A DNA stretch of 64,000 bases, from NCBI GenBank assembly GCA_965279095.1, contig CBDIHH010000007.1, positions 682,001-746,000 on the forward strand, given 5' to 3'. A model generated the notes under the pieces. It ran no database searches. It worked only from the letters and a program-made list of their open reading frames with translations, and had not been told where the DNA came from. The position numbers were made by a program, and so were the translations under genes. Position 1 is the first letter of the stretch. Every line of letters starts with the position of its first letter. Source of the stretch: CBDIHH01 sp965279095 (GTDB lineage Bacteria; Pseudomonadota; Alphaproteobacteria; Caulobacterales; Caulobacteraceae). This document shows positions 1 to 12,593 of the stretch, in pieces.

Positions 1-1
1 G

Positions 2-184
2 CTCGTGCTGTCACCCTGGAGCGTGGCCGACTATGTCGCCGCCCACGAATGCGCCCACCTGCTGGAAGCCAACCACGGCCCGCGCTTCTGGGCCCTGGTG
101 CGCCAGCGCGTCGGCTCCGAACGCGCGCCCCGGGCGTGGCTGCGGGCCCACGGCGCCCGGCTGCAGGCCCTCGGCCGGGGCTGA
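2..184 (+). CDS. YgjP-like zinc metallopeptidase (3' end only)
   Basis: Only the last 60 residues are in the window; the frame is open to the left edge. It contains an HExxH zinc motif (HECAH) followed by LLEANHGPRFWALV, the arrangement of the YgjP/DUF45 (WLM, SprT-like) metallopeptidase family, in which a third histidine in the N-H-x-x-x-F-W segment completes the zinc site. Members are small cytosolic proteins of poorly known substrate. The gene ends 10 bp before the stop of the convergent penicillin-binding protein gene, so the two 3' ends almost touch. Start and N-terminal half cannot be seen. Confidence 0.8.
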   Translation, partial: LVLSPWSVADYVAAHECAHLLEANHGPRFWALVRQRVGSERAPRAWLRAHGARLQALGRG

Positions 185-194
185 CCCCGGGTCT

Positions 195-2243
195 TCAGTA
201 AAGCAGGTCGTCGATCGAGCGCGGGGGCTTCTGCGCGGGAGCGCCCGGGGCCGGTCCGGGGAGCGGCTGCAGGTCCGGCGCCGCTTCCAGGTCGGGGGCA
301 GGCTCGGGCGGGTTGAGCAGGTCGCCGATGGGATCGTCGGTCGGGCCGGCGGTGACCGGCGGCGCCGCGCCGCCGGGGATGGCGCCCACCTGCAGGCGCG
401 GCAGGGCGGCGGCCATGAAGTCGCGCCAGATGCCGGCGGGAACGCCGCCGCCGGTGACGCCCCGCATCGGCTTGTTGTCGTCCTTGCCCACCCAGACTGC
501 GGTGACGAAGCCGGAGGTGTAGCCGACGAACCAGGCGTCGCGGTAGTCGGAGGTGGTGCCGGTCTTGCCGGCCAGATCGTAGCCGGGCACCCGCGCCCGC
601 GTGCCGGTTCCCGAGATCAGCACCTGGCGCATCATCTGGTTCATATACTGCAGGGCCGGCGAGCCGATCACCGCCACCTTGCCGGGGCGGCCGACGCTGT
701 GGTCGTAGATCACCTTGCCCTGGGCGGTGCGGATGCGCTCGATGCCGTAAGCCTTGGCCGCGAAGCCGCCGTTGGAGAAGGGGGCGTAGGCCTGGGCCAT
801 TTCCAGGGGGCTCACTTCGACCGCCCCCAAGGCCATGGACGGATCCTGCTGGATCGGCGAGGCGATCCCGAGCCGGCGGGCGGTGCGCGCGACATTGCCG
901 GTGCCGACTTCGGAGGCCAGACGGGCGGCGACGGTGTTGATCGACTGGGCCAGGGCGGTTTGCAGGGTGATCGGCCCCAGATATTTGCCGGTGTAGTTCT
1001 TCGGCTCCCAATTGCCGATCTTCAGAGGCTCGTCGGCGACGACGACCTCGGGGCTGCGGCCGGCCTCCATGGCGGTGAGATAGACGAAGGGCTTGAAGGC
1101 CGAGCCGGCTTGGCGGCGGGCGTCGGACGCCCGGTTGAACTGGCTCTGGCCGTAGTTGACGCCGCCGACGAAGGCGCGCACCCGGCCCTCGCCGTCCAGG
1201 GCGACGATGGCCGCCTGGCGCACGCCCTTAGCCTGGGCGTCGGCGCCGACCGCTTCTCGGGCGGCCCGCTCGGCGGCGGCCTGGATCGGCAGGTCGATGG
1301 TGGTCTCCACCACCAGGTCCTCTTTGGTCTCGCCGACCAGGGCGCGGACCTCGCTGTCGATCCAGTCGATGAAATACTGCGCCCGCTGGTTGGCCAGGGT
1401 GGAGGAGACGTGCACCGGCTGCTTGAAGGCGGCGTCGCGCTGGGCCGGGGTGATGGCCTTGGTCTCCACCATCTCGTCCAGCACGATGGTGGCGCGGCGC
1501 TCGGCGCGGGCGGTGTCGGACAGGGGGCTGTAGCGGGACGGGCCCTTCATCAGCCCGGCGAGCAGGGCCGATTCCCCCAGCGTCAGCCGGGTGGCGGGCT
1601 TGTTGAAATAGCGCTGCGAGGCGGCCTCGATCCCGTAGGCGCCGGCGCCGAAATAGACCCGGTTCAGATAGAGGGCGAGGATCTCCTTCTTGGTGAACTT
1701 CACCTCCAGCCAGACTGCCAGGATGATCTCCTGCACCTTGCGGCGGATGGTCTGGCGCGGGGTGAGGAAGAGGTTGCGCGCCAGCTGCTGGGTGATGGTC
1801 GACCCCCCCTGCAGGCCGTGCTTGCCGCGCAGGTTCGAGACGATGGCGCGGGAGATGCCGATCGGGTCGAAGCCGGGGTGATAGTAGAAGCGCCGGTCCT
1901 CGATGGCGATGAAGGCCTGGGGCACATAGGGCGGCAGCTCGTCGAGGTTCACCGGGGGCGCGAACTGGCTGCCGCGCACGGCCACCAGGCCCCCCGACCG
2001 GTCGAGGTAGGAGATCGAGGGCTGGCGGTCGGTGTTGTAGAGGGTCGAGGTGTCGGGCAGGTCGGACGCGAACACCGCGAAGAAGGCGACCACGAAGATC
2101 ACCCCCCAGACCCCGGCCACCGTGAGCCAGTAGAGGATGGAGCGGCCGCGCGGGCGCCCGGAGCGCCCGCCGTTCCCGGCCGGGGCGCCGGCCGGCCGGC
2201 GCGGCCTGCCGCCGCCCGATCCGCCCGATTGGCCGTTGCTCAT
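195..2243 (-). CDS. Bifunctional class A penicillin-binding protein (PBP1A/1C-like)
   Basis: Bifunctional peptidoglycan synthase of 682 aa that polymerises lipid II and cross-links stem peptides in the periplasm. Residues 1-35 are a Gly/Arg/Pro-rich cytoplasmic tail, 36-60 a membrane anchor. The GT51 glycosyltransferase domain follows with the motif EDRRFYYHPG (catalytic Glu about 115), then GGSTITQQLARN. The transpeptidase domain has the SxxK motif SAFK (Ser about 381, Lys 384), SIN (about 435-437) and KTGTT (about 560). The C-terminal 60 residues are a Pro/Ala-rich low-complexity tail. All catalytic motifs are present. The family is certain; the precise PBP class name (PbpX/Y/Z/C in Caulobacter) cannot be decided here. 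Confidence 0.95.
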   Translation of the reverse strand: MSNGQSGGSGGGRPRRPAGAPAGNGGRSGRPRGRSILYWLTVAGVWGVIFVVAFFAVFASDLPDTSTLYNTDRQPSISYLDRSGGLVAVRGSQFAPPVNLDELPPYVPQAFIAIEDRRFYYHPGFDPIGISRAIVSNLRGKHGLQGGSTITQQLARNLFLTPRQTIRRKVQEIILAVWLEVKFTKKEILALYLNRVYFGAGAYGIEAASQRYFNKPATRLTLGESALLAGLMKGPSRYSPLSDTARAERRATIVLDEMVETKAITPAQRDAAFKQPVHVSSTLANQRAQYFIDWIDSEVRALVGETKEDLVVETTIDLPIQAAAERAAREAVGADAQAKGVRQAAIVALDGEGRVRAFVGGVNYGQSQFNRASDARRQAGSAFKPFVYLTAMEAGRSPEVVVADEPLKIGNWEPKNYTGKYLGPITLQTALAQSINTVAARLASEVGTGNVARTARRLGIASPIQQDPSMALGAVEVSPLEMAQAYAPFSNGGFAAKAYGIERIRTAQGKVIYDHSVGRPGKVAVIGSPALQYMNQMMRQVLISGTGTRARVPGYDLAGKTGTTSDYRDAWFVGYTSGFVTAVWVGKDDNKPMRGVTGGGVPAGIWRDFMAAALPRLQVGAIPGGAAPPVTAGPTDDPIGDLLNPPEPAPDLEAAPDLQPLPGPAPGAPAQKPPRSIDDLLY

Positions 2244-2446
2244 CTGCAGTCTCCGACGCGCGCGCGGTGGTCTGTGTAGCGCCGTCGCACAGAGGGCTCC
2301 ACAGGATTAACCGGATGTGAATCCGCCGCGGCCATCGCCTGACGGATCACGGTTCCGTGATGACCCTGCCGGGGGCCGGGGGCGAAATCAAGGCGGCGGT
2401 CGCAGCGCCGCCTTCCGTGCTAAGGCCATGCTTCACGAGGAAGACC

Positions 2447-3268
2447 ATGAGCCGCAAGATCGCCGCCTTCGTCGCGGGCGTCCTGGACGCCGCCAACGCC
2501 CTGCAGCCCGCCCGCCAGCGCGGCAAGACGGTGGCCAACCTGATGACCGCCCTGGAGGCCCGGGGCGCGCGCACGGTGCAGACCCCCCATGGCGACTTGC
2601 GCTTCCTGACCCACAGGGGCCGCCATGTGGGCGGGGCGGTCGACAACTTCGCCGGCAACGAGCCGGAAACCCTGGCCTGGATCGACGCCATGGCCCCCGG
2701 CGAGGTCCTGTGGGACATCGGCGGCGCCTTCGGCCAGTTCGCCCTCTACGCCGGGCGCCGGGGGCTGAAGGTCATCGCCTTCGAGCCCAAGGCCAATTCC
2801 TATGGCCTGCTCGTGGAGCATATTGCTCTCAACGGGCTCGGGGACCAGGTCACCGCCCTGCCCCTGGCCCTGTCCGACAAGGGCGGCCTCACCGGCCTGC
2901 ACCTGATGGACATGACCGCCGGCTCGGCCCTCAACACCCTGGCCGGGTCGCTCAACCAGCACGGCCAGCTGCCGGACGCCTTCACCCAGCCGGTCCTGGC
3001 CACCACCATGGACGACGCCGCCGCCACCTGGGACCTGCCCCGGCCGGACCACATCAAGCTCGACGTCGACGGGGTCGAGGCCTGGATCATCCGCGGCGGA
3101 CCGCAATGCCTGCGCGGCGCGCGCAGCCTGCTGATCGAGATCTACGGCAAGGATTCCGGTGCCCTCGCCGACGAGGTGGGTCCCCTGATCGCCGCGGCGG
3201 GCCTGGTCGAGGATCTGGCGTTCCGAGGCCAGGGCTCCCAGCGCAACCGCCTGTTCCGGCGGGGCTAG
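2447..3268 (+). CDS. FkbM family SAM-dependent methyltransferase
   Basis: 273 aa. A class I methyltransferase core is visible: the SAM-binding strand reads WDIGGAFGQFALYAG (about residues 90-104), followed by an acidic strand end (AFEPKANSYGLL) and HIKLDVDGVEAWIIRGG, the pattern of FkbM-type O-methyltransferases that act on polysaccharide or secondary-metabolite hydroxyls. The start at 2447 is preferred because AGGA lies about 7 nt upstream; an in-frame ATG 90 nt earlier has no such site. No glycan cluster surrounds it, so the substrate is unknown. The gene is followed by the 151-bp repeat array. Confidence 0.85.
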   Translation: MSRKIAAFVAGVLDAANALQPARQRGKTVANLMTALEARGARTVQTPHGDLRFLTHRGRHVGGAVDNFAGNEPETLAWIDAMAPGEVLWDIGGAFGQFALYAGRRGLKVIAFEPKANSYGLLVEHIALNGLGDQVTALPLALSDKGGLTGLHLMDMTAGSALNTLAGSLNQHGQLPDAFTQPVLATTMDDAAATWDLPRPDHIKLDVDGVEAWIIRGGPQCLRGARSLLIEIYGKDSGALADEVGPLIAAAGLVEDLAFRGQGSQRNRLFRRG

Positions 3269-3280
3269 GGCGCCCCACTA

Positions 3281-3901
3281 TCCTCCCCCGCTATCGCGGG
3301 GGAGGGGGACCGCGAAGCGGTGGAGGGGGCGCGGGACGAGGCGCAGCGCTAGCGGTTCGCCCCCTCCGGCGCTCTGCGCCACCTCCCCCATCCTCTGCGG
3401 GATGGGGGAGGAGAAGGAAGCCGTCCCTCTCCTCCCCCGCCCTTTCGCGGGGGAGGGGGACCGCGAAGCGGTGGAGGGGGCGCGAGACAGGGCGCAGCGC
3501 TAGCGGTTCGCCCCCTCCGGCGCTCCGCGCCACCTCCCCCATCCTCTGCGGGATGGGGGAGGAGAAGGGAGCCGCCCCTCTCCTCCCCCGCCCTTTCGCG
3601 GGGGAGGGGGACCGCGAAGCGGTGGAGGGGGCGCGGGACGAGGCGCAGCGCTAGCGGTTCGCCCCCTCCGGCGCTCCGCGCCACCTCCCCCATCCTCTGC
3701 GGGATGGGGGAGGAGAAGGAAGCCGTCCCTCTCCTCCCCCGCCCTTTCGCGGGGGAGGGGGACCGCGAAGCGGTGGAGGGGGCGCGAGACAGGGCGCGGC
3801 GCTAGCGGTTCGCCCCCTCCGGCGCTCCGCGCCACCTCCCCCATCCTCTGCGGGATGGGGGAGGATAAGGGAGCCGTCCCTCCCCTCCCCCGCCCTTCGT
3901 G
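3281..3901. repeat. Tandem array of four 151-bp units (ABAB order) plus a partial fifth
   Basis: This 690-bp gap has no credible gene. Copies of TCCTCCCCCG begin at 3281, 3430, 3581, 3732 and, truncated, about 3883; copies of AGCGGTTCGCCCCCTCC begin at 3351, 3502, 3653 and 3804, an exact 151-bp period. Each unit carries palindromes such as CTCCCCC...GGGGGAG (two, with different loops) and CCGCGAAGCGG. Units 1 and 3 share GGGACGAGGCGC and GAAGGAAGCC, whereas units 2 and 4 share GAGACAGGGCGC and AAGGGAGCC, so a 302-bp AB dimer was probably duplicated. The motif GGGGGACCGCGAAGCGGTGG links it to the elements near 27.2 kb and 46.7 kb. Confidence 0.95.
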
Positions 3902-3957
3902 GCGGAGCGCGCCCAGCCAGTGACCGCCCGTTAAGCGGCCTCGGCTAGGCTGGCGCC

Positions 3958-5724
<1,767 letters not shown>

Positions 5725-5760
5725 TTTGCCGCGCCGCGCGTGGCGCCCTGGGCCCATGCG

Positions 5761-7176
5761 ATGACCAACACCTCAGCCGCCAGGCCGGCGAAAAAGAGCA
5801 TGGGCGACGTCTTCCGCTCGCTCGGCCGGCCGAAGGTGGCGATCATGCTGGCCCTCGGCTTTTCGTCGGGCCTGCCCTTCCTGCTCACCGCCGGCACCTT
5901 CGGCTACTGGCTGCGCGACGAGGGCACGTCGCTGAAGGCCATCGGCTTCCTGTCGTGGGTCGGCTTCGCCTATTCGTTCAAATACCTGTGGGCGCCCCTG
6001 ATCGACCGCGTCGACGCCCCCCTGGTGGGCCGCTGGCTCGGGCGGCGGCGGGGGTGGATGCTGATCACCCAGGCGATCATCGCCGCCGGTCTGCTGGTGA
6101 TGGCCTTGCTGACCCCCGCCGCCGGGTTGGCGGCGGTAGGGATCGCCGCCCTGGTGGTGGCCTTCGCCTCGGCCACCCAGGACATCGTCGTCGACGCTTG
6201 GCGCATCGAGGCGGCGCAGAGCAGCGAGGAACTGGGCCTGCTGTCGAGCGGCTACCAGCTGGGCTACCGCATCGCCATCATCGCCTCGGACGCCGTGATC
6301 CTGATCGTGGCCAACCATTTCGGCTGGCCGATCTCCTACGGCTTCATGGCCGCCCTGATGCTGGTGGGGGTGGCGGCGACCCTCAAGGCCACCGAGCCGC
6401 TTCGGGCCGAAGCGGTCGCCGCGCCGCCCGGCGCCGCGCCCGCCGCGCCCGCCGCCCCGCTGTGGACGCCCCGGGGCCTGTTCGACGCGGTGATCGGGCC
6501 GTTCGTGGCCTTCTTCCGCACCTGGGGGGTGATCGCCCTTCTGATGCTGCTGTTCATCACCCTGTATCGGCTGCCCGAGTTCGTCATGGGGCCGATGGCG
6601 ACGCCCTTCTACCATGACCTGGGCCTGTCCAAGGACGTGGTCGGTGGTGTGCGGGCCACCTTCGGCCTGGCGGGCTCCTTCCTCGGCATCTTCGCCGGGG
6701 GCCTGGCGGTGGCGCGGCTGGGGGCCTTCAAGGGGCTGATCTTCGGCGGGATCATGCAGGGGCTGGCGGTGGCCTCCTTCGCCCTGCTGGCGGTCTACGG
6801 CGGCGATCCGCGTCTGTTCGGCGCGGTGATGGGCTTCGACAACTTCGGCGTCAGCATCGCCGGGGTGGCCCTGGTGACCTACATGTCCAGCCTCACCACC
6901 CTGGGCTACACCGCCACCCAGTACGCCCTGCTCAGCTCGACCTACGCCATGGTCGGCAAGTTCCTGAAGGGCTTCTCAGGCCTCGTGGTCGAGAGCCTCC
7001 AGGCCCACGGCCACAGCCTGATGGACAGCTATGCGATCTTCTTCGTCGGCGCCGGCTGCATCGGCATACCGGCCATCTTGCTGTGCCTGTGGCTGATGGC
7101 GCTGCAGCCGCGGCCGGCGACCCCGAGCGCCTCTACGGCCTCGCATCCCCGGCGTACGCCGGGGTCCAGATCCTAG
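5761..7176 (+). CDS. ampG: AmpG-like MFS permease (muropeptide import)
   Basis: About 471 aa, with 12 or more hydrophobic segments and the AmpG hallmarks GFSSGLPFLLT near the N-terminus, FSFKY-like YSFKYLWAPLIDR, and a conserved ATQDIVVDAWRIE. AmpG brings anhydro-muropeptides from the periplasm to the cytosol for wall recycling. Starts are ambiguous: GTG 5740, ATG 5761 and ATG 5800 are all in frame, and 5761 is chosen. The last residues, HPRRTPGSRS and the TAG stop, are encoded by the left arm of an intergenic palindrome (from 7147), so the natural C-terminus was probably replaced when that element arrived. Recycling partners (LD-carboxypeptidase, Mur ligase) lie near 60 kb. Confidence 0.85.
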   Translation: MTNTSAARPAKKSMGDVFRSLGRPKVAIMLALGFSSGLPFLLTAGTFGYWLRDEGTSLKAIGFLSWVGFAYSFKYLWAPLIDRVDAPLVGRWLGRRRGWMLITQAIIAAGLLVMALLTPAAGLAAVGIAALVVAFASATQDIVVDAWRIEAAQSSEELGLLSSGYQLGYRIAIIASDAVILIVANHFGWPISYGFMAALMLVGVAATLKATEPLRAEAVAAPPGAAPAAPAAPLWTPRGLFDAVIGPFVAFFRTWGVIALLMLLFITLYRLPEFVMGPMATPFYHDLGLSKDVVGGVRATFGLAGSFLGIFAGGLAVARLGAFKGLIFGGIMQGLAVASFALLAVYGGDPRLFGAVMGFDNFGVSIAGVALVTYMSSLTTLGYTATQYALLSSTYAMVGKFLKGFSGLVVESLQAHGHSLMDSYAIFFVGAGCIGIPAILLCLWLMALQPRPATPSASTASHPRRTPGSRS

Positions 7177-7223
7177 AGAAGCAACGCCTGCGACCTAGGA
7201 TCTGGGTCCCGGCGTACGCCGGG
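7147..7223. repeat. Interrupted palindrome, class CCCGGCGTACGCCGGG
   Basis: Two near-identical hairpins, CCCCGGCGTACGCCGGGG (7147-7164) and CCCGGCGTACGCCGGG (7208-7223), each followed or preceded by inverted copies of TCCAGATCCTAG / CTAGGATCTGGGT. The whole is therefore a palindrome of palindromes, as in REP pairs (BIMEs). It lies between the convergent ampG and maeB genes and overlaps the end of ampG. Similar elements lie at about 44.88 and 54.94 kb. Confidence 0.92.
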
Positions 7224-7294
7224 AACACGACGGTGATTTTGAACGGCGATTGTCGCTCAGGTCACGTCGCGGCAGGGATAGACGAACCAAGCGT

Positions 7295-9595
<2,301 letters not shown>

Positions 9596-9759
9596 GATCA
9601 CGATCGTTCAGGGCGGCCCCCTGAGGGCCGCGGTACGGGCGCGCACCCTAACGACGCCCAGGGAGCGTCACAACCACGCGGGCGCCTTTATCGCCATGGC
9701 CGTTGACCCTCGGCGCCTGCTACCCCGACAGTGGCGCCGCGACCCTCGCCGAGCGAATC

Positions 9760-10572
9760 ATGACCAGCCCCTCCCTCCTGTCCATCGGCGTCGCCGGAGC
9801 CCTCGGCCGCATGGGCCGCGCCGTGGCCGCCCAGGCGCAGGCGCGCGACGGCATGCAGGTCGCCGTGCTGTTCGACCGCCCGGAGCTGGCCGGAACGCCC
9901 ATCGGCGAGGTCCGGCTGCAGACCGCCGAGGCGGCGATCGCCGCCTGCGACGTCATCGTCGACTTCAGCCTGGCCGAGGCCGCCGTGGCCCTGGCCGAGG
10001 CCGCCGCCCTGGCCGGCCGCCCCGCCCTGGTGATCGGCGCCACGGGCTTCGCCCCCGAGCACCTGCCCCGCATCGAGGCGGCCGCGCGCCAGGTCGCCAT
10101 CGTCAAATCCGGCAACTATGCCCTCGGCGTCAATGTCCTGCTGGGCCTGGTGGAGCGGGCGGCCGCCGCCCTGGACCCCGCCGACTTCGACATCGAGGTG
10201 TTCGAAGCCCACCACCGGCGCAAGATCGACGCGCCCTCCGGCACCGCCCTGATGCTGGGCGAGGCCGCCGCCGCGGGACGCGGGGCGGACCTGGGCGAGG
10301 TGTCCGTCCGCGTGCGCGACGGGCTGACCGGACCCCGCCCCGAGGGCGCCATCGGCTTCAGCGTCCTGCGCGGCGGCGGCATCGTCGGCGAGCACAGCGT
10401 CATCTTCGCGGGCGAGGAGGAGATCCTCACCCTGTCGCATTCCGCCCGCGACCGCGGCCTGTTCGCCCGCGGCGCCCTCGCCGCCGCCGCCTGGGTCGCC
10501 GGCCGGCCGCCGGGCCTCTATGACATGCAGCAGGTGCTCGGTTTCCGCGACCCGACGCCCGGGCGCGGCTGA
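9760..10572 (+). CDS. dapB: 4-hydroxy-tetrahydrodipicolinate reductase
   Basis: 270 aa, a normal DapB length. It reduces hydroxy-tetrahydrodipicolinate with NAD(P)H on the route to meso-diaminopimelate and lysine. Visible are the Rossmann start GVAGALGRMGRAV, the GATGF segment and the family signature EAHHRRKIDAPSGTAL containing the catalytic His-His and Lys. The ATG at 9760 fits the family N-terminus; an upstream in-frame ATG only adds a non-conserved extension. Fourteen bp separate it from the downstream amidase-fold gene, so they are probably co-transcribed. Two other DAP genes, dapE and dapD, lie 13-15 kb away. Confidence 0.96.
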   Translation: MTSPSLLSIGVAGALGRMGRAVAAQAQARDGMQVAVLFDRPELAGTPIGEVRLQTAEAAIAACDVIVDFSLAEAAVALAEAAALAGRPALVIGATGFAPEHLPRIEAAARQVAIVKSGNYALGVNVLLGLVERAAAALDPADFDIEVFEAHHRRKIDAPSGTALMLGEAAAAGRGADLGEVSVRVRDGLTGPRPEGAIGFSVLRGGGIVGEHSVIFAGEEEILTLSHSARDRGLFARGALAAAAWVAGRPPGLYDMQQVLGFRDPTPGRG

Positions 10573-10586
10573 GACCGGCGGCGGGC

Positions 10587-12014
10587 GTGATGGACATCCT
10601 CGCCCTCGACGCCACCGCCCAGCTCCAGGCCCTGGAGGGGAAGAGGATCAGCGCCTTCGAGCTGCTCGAGGCCTGCCAGGGGGCGCTCAATTCGCGCAAC
10701 GTCCACATCAATGCGGTGGTGGCGGCGGACTTCGAGCGCGCCCAGGCGCGGGCGCGGGCCATCGACGAGCATCGCGCCCGCGGCGACCACCTCGGCGTCC
10801 TCGCCGGCCTGCCCGTCACGGTGAAGGACAGTTTCGACGTGGAGGGGCTGCCGGCCTCGGCGGGGATGGACTCCCTGCGGCGCCGCACCGCGTCGGACGC
10901 CCATGCGGTGGCTCGCGTGCGCGCCCAGGATGCGGTCATCTGGGGCAAGACCAATGTGCCGGCCCGCGACCGCGACTGGCAGACCCGCGGCGGCCTCTAC
11001 GGGATCACCAGCAACCCCCATGACATAACGCGCACCTGCGGCGGCTCCTCCGGGGGGTCGGCGGCGGCGGTGGCGGCGGGCATGAGCGCGGCGGATATCG
11101 GTTCGGACGCCGCGGGGGGCCTGCGGCTGCCGGCCAGCTTCTGCGGCGTCTACGCCCACCGGCCCACCGCCGGCCTCGTCGACAGCCGCGGCCACGTGCC
11201 GCCCGAGCCCGGCGCCGCGTCGGAGCGCGACATGCTCGCCCCCGGCCCCGTGGCCCGCTCGGCCCGGGATCTGCGCCTGCTGCTGTCGGCCATGTCGGAG
11301 GCGCCCCTGCCGGCCCGGGCGGCGCCCTATGACCTCAAGACCCTGAAGGTGGGCCAGTGGCTGCGCGACCCCGTCTTGCTGGTGGGGGGCGAGGTGGCGG
11401 CCGTGGTGGACGCCTTCGCCGCCGCCCTGGCCGGCCAGGGCGCCCAGGTGCGGCCGGTGGTCTGCCCCGTGGAGGCGCGAGGCCTGCTGGAGCTGCAGGC
11501 GGCCCTGCTGGCCATGGCCGAGGGACAGGATCTGGCCCCCGGCGCCCATGCCCGCGAGGCCCTGCTGCGCTGGCCCGCCGCCGTGGGCCGCGCATTCGGC
11601 GCCGGGCCCTGGTCGCGGGCCGCCGAGGTGCTGGGCCACACCGCCTCGCACCTGGCCTGGCTGCGGGCCGACGAGGCGCGGGCCCGGCTCAGGCGCGCGG
11701 TGCGCGGCGCCTTCGAGACCTGCCATGTGCTGATCGCCCCCTGCGCCCCGACCCCGGCCTTCGCCCACCAGCCCACGGGCGAGCCGCTGCGCGGGGCGGG
11801 GGGCCGCGCGGCGCCCCGCGGCGCCCTGGCCCATTGGAGCGCCCTGGCCAGCGTCTGCGGCCTGCCGGCCACGGTCATTCCCGCGGGCATGACCCCCGGC
11901 GGCCTGCCCGTGGGCGTGCAGGTCATCGGCCCCCGCGGCGGCGACTCGCGCACCCTGGCGGTGGCCCAGGCCATCGAGGAGCAGATCTGCGGGTTCGTGG
12001 CGCCGGCGCGGTAG
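10587..12014 (+). CDS. Amidase-signature family protein lacking the nucleophilic serine
   Basis: 475 aa with the full amidase-signature fold: the catalytic Lys in PVTVKDSFDV (Lys80) and the cis-serine loop GGSSGGSAAAVAAGM (Ser154) are present. The nucleophile loop, normally GSDTGGSIRxPA, here reads GSDAAGGLRLPA, placing Gly178 (codon GGC at 11118-11120) where Ser is expected, 24 residues after the cis-Ser as in GatA/FAAH. The reading frame is intact on both sides, so this is substitution rather than a frameshift. Classical amidase activity is therefore doubtful; a binding or altered catalytic role is possible. It follows dapB closely and ends 6 bp before a palindrome. Confidence 0.85.
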   Translation: MMDILALDATAQLQALEGKRISAFELLEACQGALNSRNVHINAVVAADFERAQARARAIDEHRARGDHLGVLAGLPVTVKDSFDVEGLPASAGMDSLRRRTASDAHAVARVRAQDAVIWGKTNVPARDRDWQTRGGLYGITSNPHDITRTCGGSSGGSAAAVAAGMSAADIGSDAAGGLRLPASFCGVYAHRPTAGLVDSRGHVPPEPGAASERDMLAPGPVARSARDLRLLLSAMSEAPLPARAAPYDLKTLKVGQWLRDPVLLVGGEVAAVVDAFAAALAGQGAQVRPVVCPVEARGLLELQAALLAMAEGQDLAPGAHAREALLRWPAAVGRAFGAGPWSRAAEVLGHTASHLAWLRADEARARLRRAVRGAFETCHVLIAPCAPTPAFAHQPTGEPLRGAGGRAAPRGALAHWSALASVCGLPATVIPAGMTPGGLPVGVQVIGPRGGDSRTLAVAQAIEEQICGFVAPAR

Positions 12015-12020
12015 GGGGTG

Positions 12021-12128
12021 CGTGGTTCGAGACGGCGCTGACGCGCCTCCTCACCCTGACATTCGTTTTTGCGTCTCACTGAGGGTCGTCATGGTGAGGA
12101 GCGCCTGCAAGGCGCGTCTCGAACCACG
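12021..12128. repeat. Interrupted palindrome, class CGTGGTTCGAGACG
   Basis: CGTGGTTCGAGACG (from 12021) is matched by CGTCTCGAACCACG (ending 12128), with inner complementary segments CGCGCCTCCTCACC and GGTGAGGAGCGC. It lies between the convergent amidase-fold gene and dut. Related CTCACC...GGTGAGGAGCGC palindromes are common between genes in alphaproteobacteria, as I recall. It could fold at both 3' ends and end transcription. Confidence 0.9.
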
Positions 12129-12137
12129 CAGCCTGCA

Positions 12138-12593
12138 TCACCCCACCCCGGTGGAGCCGAAGCCCCCCGCCCCGCGGCCGGTCTCGTCCAGGGCGTCGAC
12201 CTCGCGCCAGGCGGCCCGCGCCACGGGGGCGATGACCAGCTGGGCGATGCGATCGCCCCGGCGGATGACGACATCCTCCTCGCCGAGGTTGATCAGGATC
12301 ACCTGCACCTCGCCACGGTAGTCGCTGTCGATGGTGCCTGGGGTGTTCAGGCAGGTCACCCCGGCCTTGGCGGCCAGGCCGGACCGCGGCCGCACCTGGG
12401 CCTCGAAGCCGGGCGGCACGGCGACGCACAGGCCGGTGGGCAGGCGATCCCGGGCGCCGGGGCGCAGGGTCACGGGGGCGTCGTCAGCCACCGCGGCCCG
12501 CAGGTCCATGCCGGCCGCGCCGGGGGTCTCGTAGGCCGGCAGGGGCAGGCCCTCGGCGTGGGCCAGGCGCGTGATCGGGATGGTGGGGGTCAT
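12138..12593 (-). CDS. dut: dUTP diphosphatase (dUTPase)
   Basis: 151 aa, trimeric dUTPase family. It hydrolyses dUTP to dUMP and pyrophosphate, preventing uracil entering DNA and feeding dTMP synthesis. The five motifs are visible: AAGMDLRA, PRSGLAAK, GTIDSDYRGE, GDRIAQLV and the flexible C-terminal GRGAGGFGSTG. The ATG at 12593 overlaps the coaBC stop as ATGA, so translation is probably coupled; coaBC-dut pairing is common in bacteria. The 3' end lies next to a palindromic element shared with the convergent amidase-fold gene. Confidence 0.96.
   Translation of the reverse strand: MTPTIPITRLAHAEGLPLPAYETPGAAGMDLRAAVADDAPVTLRPGARDRLPTGLCVAVPPGFEAQVRPRSGLAAKAGVTCLNTPGTIDSDYRGEVQVILINLGEEDVVIRRGDRIAQLVIAPVARAAWREVDALDETGRGAGGFGSTGVG

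Noticed and set aside
33..2279. A 748-codon plus-strand frame over the penicillin-binding protein
   Set aside because: Low-complexity translation, no domain pattern, and it runs opposite to a gene with complete catalytic motifs.
3281..3901. CRISPR array
   Set aside because: The 151-bp units are joined end to end with no unique spacers, and the units contain several palindromes.
11100..11135. Frameshift in the amidase gene
   Set aside because: The frame and family motifs are intact before and after the nucleophile loop; a single substitution is enough.
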